A DNA stretch of 8,207 nt from RBC101 sp052387735 (lineage in GTDB: Bacteria > Gemmatimonadota > Gemmatimonadetes > Gemmatimonadales > Gemmatimonadaceae): NCBI GenBank assembly GCA_052387735.1, contig JBQTIW010000306.1, positions 1-8,207 of the forward strand, given 5' to 3'. Below, piece by piece: positions 1 through 5,225 of this stretch; the stretch's first letter is position 1; each line of letters starts with the position of its first letter. The notes under the pieces are model-generated. The model saw nothing but the letters and a program-made list of their open reading frames with translations, had not been told where the DNA came from and searched no databases. The position numbers and the translations under genes were made by a program.

Positions 1-2
1 GT

Positions 3-383
3 GGAGGCACGGCTGCTATCCGCGACGCTGTCGTGGGGCGCTTCCTGAGCTCCAGCTTCCGGGCGCGCCATCCCGACACGGCGAGCGCGATCGGCGCCAT
101 GCTCGATGCTGCCGAGCCTAACGGCTACCTGAGATGCTGCCTTGCGCTCCGCGACGCTGATCTCCACGAGGACGCTGCCCGCGTCGTCGTCCCGACGCTG
201 ATCATCGGCAGCTCGCTCGATGAATCAACTCCGCCGGCGCTGGCCGCCGAACTGCACGCTCTCATCCCGTCGAGCGAGCTCGTGGTCATTCCAGAGGCGG
301 TGCACCTGTCCAACGTGGAGCGTCCGGACGTCTTGAATGCAGCGTTGCTGCGATTCCTGCAGACCGCCGGACCTAGAACCTGA
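3..383 (+). CDS. pcaD: 3-oxoadipate enol-lactonase (alpha/beta hydrolase), C-terminal part
   Basis: The frame is open from the left window edge to the TGA at 381-383, so only the last 126 residues are present and the true start lies outside. The fragment has the C-terminal half of an alpha/beta-hydrolase fold. 'RCCLALRDADL' at about residues 44-54 is typical of PcaD-type enol-lactonases. The strand 'VPTLIIGSSLDESTPP' carries the presumed catalytic Asp (residue 73 of the fragment), and 'EAVHLSNVERP' carries the catalytic His (residue 101, codon 303-305). The nucleophile Ser lies upstream and is not visible. PcaD hydrolyses 3-oxoadipate enol-lactone to 3-oxoadipate in the beta-ketoadipate pathway of protocatechuate/catechol degradation, in the cytoplasm. 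The HLSN-E-P ending is characteristic of this subfamily, but another alpha/beta hydrolase of the same clade cannot be excluded. The stop codon lies inside the 3' end of the convergent chemotaxis gene. Confidence 0.72.
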   Translation, partial: GGTAAIRDAVVGRFLSSSFRARHPDTASAIGAMLDAAEPNGYLRCCLALRDADLHEDAARVVVPTLIIGSSLDESTPPALAAELHALIPSSELVVIPEAVHLSNVERPDVLNAALLRFLQTAGPRT

Positions 384-1986
384 ACCCCGCGACCACCTCG
401 GCCATCCGGTTCGCCTCATCCTCGAGGCTCTCTGCGGCGGCCGCGCTCTGTTCCACCAGGGCGGCGTTCTGCTGGGTCATCTGATCCAGCTGGGTCACGG
501 CCACGTTCACCTGGCCGATGCCGACGCTCTGTTCCGACGCGGCGCTGCTGATCTCGCCCATCATGTCGCTGACACGCTGAACCCGTCCCACGATCTCCTG
601 CATCGTCGTACCGGCCTCACCGACGAGTCGCGCGCCACTTTCGACGCGTTCGACGCTGGCATGAATCAGCGTCTTGATTTCCTTCGCGGCGTCTGCGGAG
701 CGCCCCGCGAGCGAACGCACCTCCGACGCGACCACGGCGAACCCCCGGCCCTGATCACCGGCGCGCGCAGCCTCGACCGCGGCGTTGAGCGCCAGGATGT
801 TGGTCTGGAAGGCGATTTCGTCGATGACACCGATGATGTCCGCGATCTTCTTGCTCGAGCTGGTGATGTCATCCATGGTGTCCACGACCTGACCCACCAC
901 CGTTCCGCCGCGGGCCGCAACCTCCGCCGCGCTCGAGGCTAAGTGCTTCGCCTGGCGAGCGGAGTCTGCGCTCTGCTTGACGGTGCCGGTGAGCTCTTCC
1001 ATGCTCGCTGCCGTCTGTTGCAGGTTGGCAGCAGCATGCTCGGTGCGGGTGGACAGATCGCTGTTCCCCGTCGCCACTTCAGCGCCCGCCACCTGAATGC
1101 TCGACGCCGATTCCCGGATCTGGCCCACGGTGAGGCGCAGCTTCCCGTCCATGGCGCCGAGGGCACCGTGCAGGCGCCCGACTTCATCATGGCTCTCCGA
1201 CACGGGCTGCACGCTCAGGTCGCCTTCAGCGACCTGCTCCATGACCTGCACGGCGCCGTTGAGCGGGCGCGTGACCACCCGGCGGGTCAGCACGAACATC
1301 GCGATGCCCAACAAGGCGAAACTCACGATCACGAAGATGCCGAGTGTCGCCGCGCTTCCGGCAACGCTTTCGCTCACATCGTCGACCGGTACTACGACCT
1401 CCACGATCCCGCGCACCTCACCGACCTTCCAGTCCTTCTTTGGCGATTGCGGGTGCGTGTTGTGACACGCAACGCAGCCCTCCTTCATCACGTCGGCCAC
1501 CGCATAACGCACCGAGAGCCGGCCGTTCACGTCCTCGAAACGGTGGATGGGCTGCTTGGGATCCTTCTTCAGCGCAGCGAGGGCGCCCGACTGGAACTCA
1601 TCGAGCGCGTGTCCCTTCGCGCGGTGCGGGAACGGATAGTTGGACAGGAGGCGAACGTCGGTTCCCGGATACTCCTTCGCGATGCTCGTGCCGAGCGCCT
1701 TCACCAGTGTGGCCGGCAAGGGCAGCACGCTATCCCGCTCGGCGTAGTCGTAGCCGAGTTGCATGCCGGCGCGCTTGGCGCGTGATGCGATCTCCGCCGT
1801 GTAGAAGGTGCGAAGCGTCACGATCTGGTTGGCCACCGCGCGACCGGTAGCCAATCCCGCCTGCTCCACGGTCTCACGCCGTGTCCGCGATACCACCACG
1901 AGGATGCCCCCCACTACCAGGACGCTTGCTACCAGAAGGGGCAGCAGGAGTTTGTGTGACAGGCGGGCATTCTTGAGGAGCTGCAT
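373..1986 (-). CDS. Methyl-accepting chemotaxis protein with periplasmic c-type heme sensor domain
   Basis: A 537-residue transmembrane chemoreceptor. The ATG at 1986 is preferred over the in-frame GTG at 2007 because a GGAG (complement of 1993-1996) sits 6 nt before it. Order of parts: TM1 at about residues 13-33; periplasmic sensor at about 34-212; TM2 at about 213-233; HAMP at about 234-285; long coiled-coil signalling domain to residue 537. The sensor contains CVACH (C171, C174, H175; codons 1476-1462), followed by 'NTHPQSPKKDWKVGEVRG', the pattern of the Tll0287-like/DUF3365 family in which Cys-x-x-Cys-His binds covalent heme c. The hairpin tip 'EIAFQTNILALNAAVEAAR' (390-408) would contact CheA and CheW. 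There is no C-terminal CheR/CheB docking pentapeptide; the protein ends in GFRF. The likely role is redox, oxygen or NO taxis; the ligand is inferred. The signalling domain looks strongly proteobacterial, so horizontal transfer is possible. Confidence 0.93.
   Translation of the reverse strand: MQLLKNARLSHKLLLPLLVASVLVVGGILVVVSRTRRETVEQAGLATGRAVANQIVTLRTFYTAEIASRAKRAGMQLGYDYAERDSVLPLPATLVKALGTSIAKEYPGTDVRLLSNYPFPHRAKGHALDEFQSGALAALKKDPKQPIHRFEDVNGRLSVRYAVADVMKEGCVACHNTHPQSPKKDWKVGEVRGIVEVVVPVDDVSESVAGSAATLGIFVIVSFALLGIAMFVLTRRVVTRPLNGAVQVMEQVAEGDLSVQPVSESHDEVGRLHGALGAMDGKLRLTVGQIRESASSIQVAGAEVATGNSDLSTRTEHAAANLQQTAASMEELTGTVKQSADSARQAKHLASSAAEVAARGGTVVGQVVDTMDDITSSSKKIADIIGVIDEIAFQTNILALNAAVEAARAGDQGRGFAVVASEVRSLAGRSADAAKEIKTLIHASVERVESGARLVGEAGTTMQEIVGRVQRVSDMMGEISSAASEQSVGIGQVNVAVTQLDQMTQQNAALVEQSAAAAESLEDEANRMAEVVAGFRF
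1462..1476 (-). other. CxxCH c-type heme attachment motif within the chemoreceptor
   Basis: On the minus strand, codons TGC GTT GCG TGT CAC encode C-V-A-C-H in the predicted periplasmic domain, between the two membrane segments. This location is where cytochrome c maturation enzymes can attach heme. The single motif fits DUF3365-type sensor domains, which bind one heme. Confidence 0.8.
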
Positions 1987-2057
1987 GCAGTTCTCCGGCG
2001 GGTGCACTACAAGGCCATTGGAGGAACGAGCGTCGCGGTGTGATCCTCCGAGAATAG

Positions 2058-2085
2058 ATATCGGTCGTCCCGAGGCACTTCTTGA
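2058..2085 (-). promoter_or_regulatory. Candidate FliA (sigma28)-type promoter for the chemoreceptor
   Basis: Read on the minus strand, TCAA (complement of 2082-2085) is followed after 16 bp by ACCGATAT (complement of 2058-2065). The enterobacterial sigma28 pattern is TAAA, about 15 bp, then GCCGATAA. The match is 3/4 in the -35 core and 6/8 in the -10, with one extra base of spacing. The predicted leader to the ATG at 1986 is about 65 nt. Chemoreceptors are commonly FliA-dependent, which gives the match some weight, but it is imperfect. Confidence 0.3.
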
Positions 2086-2246
2086 GGGGATCTGTGCGCT
2101 CCTTCGCGACGCCTCGTTTTCCCTGTCGAGGCCGCGCGCCCGGGTTGGATTCAGCTCATATGGCGCACGAGCGGCACCGGCGCCCAGGCGCGCGGCACGG
2201 AGACGTACAGTCGTGCCGTTCCGCCTGCCCGCCCGTGCACCTGCCG

Positions 2247-2274
2247 TTGACGCCCGGACGGGAATCCGTATACT
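2247..2274 (+). promoter_or_regulatory. Sigma70-like promoter of the pro-domain/subtilase operon
   Basis: TTGACG at 2247-2252 and TATACT at 2269-2274 are separated by 16 bp; each matches the housekeeping consensus at 5 of 6 positions. Transcription would start near 2281, giving a leader of about 45 nt before the GTG at 2327. AT-rich hexamers of this quality are uncommon in this GC-rich segment. No operator sequence is apparent around it. Confidence 0.62.
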
Positions 2275-2315
2275 CAGTCTTCCACGCCGGCCCTCCCACT
2301 CTAACTCCGGCGTGC

Positions 2316-2320
2316 GAGGG
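2316..2320 (+). promoter_or_regulatory. Ribosome binding site that fixes the GTG start at 2327
   Basis: GAGGG at 2316-2320 lies 6 nt before the first of three consecutive GTG codons (2327, 2330, 2333). This favours 2327, or one of the next two, over the in-frame GTG at 2312, which lacks such a site. Confidence 0.5.
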
Positions 2321-2326
2321 TTTGCC

Positions 2327-2599
2327 GTGGTGGTGACCGTGCAGCTCGCTGGGGAAGAGGCCGACTCCAGGCGCCAGGCCGCAGGCCGGACGCTGTCCCC
2401 CGGTGTAATCGAGCGTCTTACGAATGAGCTCGGTATCGAGTTCCGCCCGATGCATCCTGCGTCGGCGGACTCCGCGCTCCGCAGCTACTACGTCGCCGAC
2501 GTGCCCGATGACGCGCGCGGCGCTCGGATCCTCGAACAATTACGGGAGAATCCCTTCATAGCGGCCGCGTACGTCAAGCCGGCCGATGCGATGCCGTAG
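2327..2599 (+). CDS. Stand-alone protease pro-domain-like (I9-like) protein
   Basis: A predicted 90-residue soluble protein ending at TAG 2597-2599. The frame is open much further upstream, but similarity and the Shine-Dalgarno site support a start at GTG 2327. It resembles the N-terminal domain of the subtilase encoded 48 bp downstream. Both have a short N-terminal beta strand ('VVTVQLAG' here, 'ELIVIANP' there), a helix with 'LT-x2-L', an 'RP' turn, a strand ('SYYVADVPDD' versus 'KYFKVEARDD'), a helix ('ILEQLRENPFI' versus 'VAANLRQLPSI') and the shared end AAYVKP (residues 80-85 here, 125-130 there). This is the beta-alpha-beta-beta-alpha-beta order of subtilisin pro-domains and I9 inhibitors. 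There is no signal peptide or membrane segment. It could act in trans as a folding helper or inhibitor of the protease; that role is inferred. No catalytic residues are seen. Confidence 0.62.
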   Translation: MVVTVQLAGEEADSRRQAAGRTLSPGVIERLTNELGIEFRPMHPASADSALRSYYVADVPDDARGARILEQLRENPFIAAAYVKPADAMP

Positions 2600-2635
2600 T
2601 GCCTGGCATCGATTGTGGTCCACGTCCCCTGAAAT

Positions 2636-2642
2636 GGAAGGA
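2636..2642 (+). promoter_or_regulatory. Ribosome binding site of the subtilase gene
   Basis: GGAAGGA at 2636-2642 lies 5 nt before the ATG at 2648. It shows that the subtilase is translated independently rather than as a read-through extension of the 90-residue protein. Confidence 0.7.
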
Positions 2643-2647
2643 TCCCG

Positions 2648-5038
2648 ATGACGAACAGACGACCCACCACACCAACGCCAAGGCGGACGCCCTTTGATTC
2701 GTCGGCTGAACCCGCCGACCGGGAACTGATCGTGATTGCCAATCCCGCCGCAAAGGTCCGTGCGGCGCGCGGCACGGTGACGACCGCATCACCCGCAGAC
2801 ACGAACAAGTTGACGTCGTACCTGGCGTCGGCAGGCGCGAGCATGCGTCCGCTGTTCGAGGTCAGTGTTCGGCGGGAAATGCGCGCCGTCATTGACGAAC
2901 TGACGGCTGGGGAAGACCCGACCGGCACGCCGGACCTGTCGAAGTATTTCAAGGTCGAGGCGCGGGATGACGAGCTCGAACGCGTGGCGGCGAACCTGCG
3001 TCAGCTTCCGTCGATTCAGGCTGCGTACGTCAAACCCCCGACGTTCCCGGCCGTACGCGTGCAGACGCCACACGCTGGATCGCCGACGATCGGGACGAGT
3101 CCGGTGCTGCCGGAGAGAGTCCCGGAGTCGATCAACGTGATGCTGCCCAGCCCTAACGAGGCGCCCCCGGCTACGCCGGATTTCTCGCCCCGCCAGGGAT
3201 ACCTGGGTGTCGCCCCGGGCGGTATCGACGCGCTCTTCGCCGCCACGCAGCCTGGTGGTCGGGGTGCCGGTGTCCGCATCATCGATATCGAGGGGGCGTG
3301 GCGATTCACGCATGAGGACCTGACCCAGAACCAGGGGGGCGTGGTGGCCGGCACGCAGTCGACCGACATCGCCTGGCGCAACCACGGCACTGCGGTCATG
3401 GGCGAGTTCGGCGGCGATGTGAACGGTCTGGGGATCACCGGCATCTGCCCAGAAGCCAACACACGCGCGATGTCGATCTTCGGGGGCATGGGGTCGGCCG
3501 CGGCGATTCGTCGCGCCGCCGATGCGCTCAGCGCGGGCGACATCATCCTCATTGAGCTGCACCGCCCGGGACCGGCGGCGACGGGTGTCGGGCAGCAGGG
3601 GTTCATCGCCATCGAGTGGTGGCCCGATGACTATGATGCGATTCGGTATGCCACGAGCCGAGGCGTGATCGTCGTCGAAGCCGCGGGCAATGGCGCGGTG
3701 AATCTGGATGACGCGATCTACGACACGCCGCAGGTCGGCTTCCCGGCGAGTTGGGCCAACCCGTTCCGGCGTGGTGCCAGCGACTCAGGGGCGGTGCTGG
3801 TGGGAGCGGGCGCGCCACCCCCGGGGACCCACGGCAACGATCATGGGCCCGACCGGTCGCGCCTCGACTTCTCCAACTACGGAATGGCGCTCGACGCCCA
3901 GGGGTGGGGACGAGAGGTCACGACCTCGGGTTACGGTGACCTTCAGGGTGGGTCGAATGAGGACTTCTGGTACACCGACCAGTTCAGCGGCACGTCGAGT
4001 GCGTCCCCGATTGTCGTGGGAGCGCTCGGGTGCGTCCAGGGCAACCGTCGGGCGCGTGCGATGACGCTGCTCACGCCGGCGACGGCCCGCGCGCTGCTTC
4101 GTTCAACGGGTTCTCCGCAACAGGACGCGCCTGGCCGGCCCGCGATGCAGCGCATCGGCAACCGACCAAACGTTCGGCAGATGATCGGAACGACCGGTGG
4201 GGGCGCGGTCGCGCTGACCGTACCGCTGTTCCGCTACTGGAACCCGTACAACACCGATCATTTCTATACGACAAACTGGGCGGAGCTCGGCGGAGGACGA
4301 TACGGCTGGTCGTTCGAAGGAGTGCAATGCTACGTGGCGTCGCAACAGGCACCGGGCATGGTCCCGCTCTATCGCTACTGGAATGCCCGGATCGGCGACC
4401 ATTTCTACACCACCAGTTGGAGTGAGCTGGGCGGCGGGCGATATGGCTGGGGATTCGAGGGAGTGCAGTGTTTCGTGTACACCTCTCCTGCTGCGGATCG
4501 GTTGCCACTCTATCGCTACTGGAACGCCCGGATCGGCGATCACTTCTACACCACCAATTGGTCGGAGCTCGCCGGTGGGCGCTACGGCTGGTATTTCGAG
4601 GGTGTGCAGTGCTTCGTTGCGACGCAGGTGCGGCCGCCGGATCTGGGAGCACCCGACGCGCGGGAGTCAGGAATGGGCCCTCGGGAATCGCAGCACAGTC
4701 CCGCACCGGAATCCCCGATTCCCGGAGCGGGCGCGAGTGGGCTCCAGGGGGTCGAGGGGGCCCTGATGGGAGACGGTTCCATGGGCACGGCGGGCGGGGA
4801 GGGAGCTGAGCTTCCACCCCCAACGTTTGTGGGAATCGCATCTGGCACAGCAGTGCCTTCCACCTTCTCGTCGGGGGCTCCTGGAGAGTCCGGCGTTCCT
4901 GCGACGTTTTCCGCGATGGGGCCGGGTCACGGCGAGTCTGCATCCGAGGTCTCGTCCGCCTCGTCTTTCACCGTGAAACGAGAGAGGGGTTCGGGCATCC
5001 GGAGCATCACCATTCAGCTCGGTGGAGACGACGGGTAG
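2648..5038 (+). CDS. S8 family (subtilisin-like) serine peptidase with I9-like pro-domain and three DUF5648-like repeats
   Basis: A 796-residue peptidase. Residues about 24-132 form the pro-domain-like region ending AAYVKPP. Residues about 133-182 are a Pro/Ser-rich linker. Residues about 183-515 are the S8 catalytic domain, with Asp213 (IIDIEGAW), His246 (NHGTAV), oxyanion Asn348 (AAGNGA) and Ser450 (GTSSASP), so it should be active. Residues 525-660 hold three 47-residue repeats of type 'PLYRYWNARIGDHFYTT...GVQCFV', matching the DUF5648 repeat often appended to surface or secreted enzymes. Residues about 661-775 are low-complexity Gly/Pro/Ser/Glu, followed by a charged end (SFTVKRER...LGGDDG). 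The N-terminus (MTNRRPTTPTPRR) is polar and shows no Sec or Tat signal, which is odd for a protease with a pro-domain. It may stay intracellular or leave by a non-Sec route. It is probably co-transcribed with the pro-domain-like gene upstream. Substrate unknown. Confidence 0.93.
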   Translation: MTNRRPTTPTPRRTPFDSSAEPADRELIVIANPAAKVRAARGTVTTASPADTNKLTSYLASAGASMRPLFEVSVRREMRAVIDELTAGEDPTGTPDLSKYFKVEARDDELERVAANLRQLPSIQAAYVKPPTFPAVRVQTPHAGSPTIGTSPVLPERVPESINVMLPSPNEAPPATPDFSPRQGYLGVAPGGIDALFAATQPGGRGAGVRIIDIEGAWRFTHEDLTQNQGGVVAGTQSTDIAWRNHGTAVMGEFGGDVNGLGITGICPEANTRAMSIFGGMGSAAAIRRAADALSAGDIILIELHRPGPAATGVGQQGFIAIEWWPDDYDAIRYATSRGVIVVEAAGNGAVNLDDAIYDTPQVGFPASWANPFRRGASDSGAVLVGAGAPPPGTHGNDHGPDRSRLDFSNYGMALDAQGWGREVTTSGYGDLQGGSNEDFWYTDQFSGTSSASPIVVGALGCVQGNRRARAMTLLTPATARALLRSTGSPQQDAPGRPAMQRIGNRPNVRQMIGTTGGGAVALTVPLFRYWNPYNTDHFYTTNWAELGGGRYGWSFEGVQCYVASQQAPGMVPLYRYWNARIGDHFYTTSWSELGGGRYGWGFEGVQCFVYTSPAADRLPLYRYWNARIGDHFYTTNWSELAGGRYGWYFEGVQCFVATQVRPPDLGAPDARESGMGPRESQHSPAPESPIPGAGASGLQGVEGALMGDGSMGTAGGEGAELPPPTFVGIASGTAVPSTFSSGAPGESGVPATFSAMGPGHGESASEVSSASSFTVKRERGSGIRSITIQLGGDDG
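4220..4627 (+). repeat. Three in-frame 141-bp repeats (47 residues each, DUF5648-like)
   Basis: Units begin at 4220, 4361 and 4502 (residues 525, 572 and 619), spaced exactly 141 bp. Each carries PL(F/Y)RYWN, DHFYTT, W-x-EL, GRYGW and FEGVQC(Y/F)V. Units 2 and 3 are nearly identical in protein and very close in DNA, while unit 1 is more diverged (NPYNT instead of NARIG). This suggests a recent duplication of one unit. The role is probably ligand or surface binding. Confidence 0.88.
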
Positions 5039-5044
5039 ACCGCA

Positions 5045-5068
5045 AGCGGGTCAGCGGGTAAGCGGGTG
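5045..5068 (+). repeat. Three tandem copies of an 8-bp unit (AGCGGGTN)
   Basis: Three adjacent units, AGCGGGTC, AGCGGGTA and AGCGGGTG, start at 5045, 5053 and 5061, only 6 bp after the subtilase stop. They are identical except in the last base. The array could be a slippage-prone spacer; no function is visible. Confidence 0.75.
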
Positions 5069-5076
5069 AGAACGGC

Positions 5077-5106
5077 ACGAGGCTCCTGAATTGGCAGGAG
5101 CCTCGT
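5077..5106 (+). terminator. Hairpin terminator after the subtilase gene
   Basis: ACGAGGCTCCTG (5077-5088) and CAGGAGCCTCGT (5095-5106) form a perfect 12-bp stem with a 6-nt loop (AATTGG), 38 bp after the subtilase stop. Only two T residues follow, so it is a U-tract-poor terminator or an RNA-stabilising 3' hairpin. Being a perfect inverted repeat, it could act on either strand. Confidence 0.68.
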
Positions 5107-5225
5107 TGCGTGCGGGAGGCGCTCGCACCCTCGAGTCCGCACGGCGATCCTCTTGCCGCTGCGCGCAGCAGGCTGTTTGCATTCCGGGTGCTGCGACCAG
5201 GAACCGCACCCTCGCCCATGCGGCC

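Larger units (their letters stand above)
1987..2326. other. Divergent intergenic region between chemoreceptor and protease operon
   Basis: About 340 bp separate the divergent chemoreceptor and pro-domain genes. The region holds a strong sigma70-like promoter facing right (2247-2274) and a possible FliA-type promoter facing left (2058-2085). Open frames cross it on both strands, but none has a convincing Shine-Dalgarno site or a recognisable product. I see no tRNA, small RNA or inverted-repeat operator in it. Confidence 0.6.
5039..5225. other. Gap between subtilase and AKR fusion gene
   Basis: This 187-bp stretch begins with three copies of an 8-bp direct repeat and a strong hairpin. The rest (5107-5225) is open in the reading frame of the downstream fusion gene and may encode its N-terminus. 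No clear promoter is visible for that gene. Confidence 0.5.

Noticed and set aside
943..1785. 280-residue plus-strand frame opposite the chemoreceptor
   Set aside because: It is antisense to a clearly conserved protein, has no Shine-Dalgarno site and has an Arg/His/Leu-rich shadow composition. The same applies to 337-942.
1987..2007. GTG 2007 as chemoreceptor start
   Set aside because: ATG 1986 has a GGAG site 6 nt upstream that lies inside this extension, while GTG 2007 has no comparable site.
1808..2326. Upstream extension of the 90-residue protein frame
   Set aside because: It overlaps the chemoreceptor start and would precede the mapped promoter hexamers. Its Arg-rich composition shows no protein-like pattern before GTG 2327.
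2488..2952. 154-residue minus-strand frame across the pro-domain/subtilase junction
   Set aside because: It is antisense to two supported coding starts and has no recognisable motif or ribosome binding site.
4071..4943. 290-residue minus-strand frame opposite the subtilase C-terminus
   Set aside because: It is a shadow of the repeat region, rich in Arg/Ser/Pro, with an apparent internal repeat that simply mirrors the 141-bp coding repeat.
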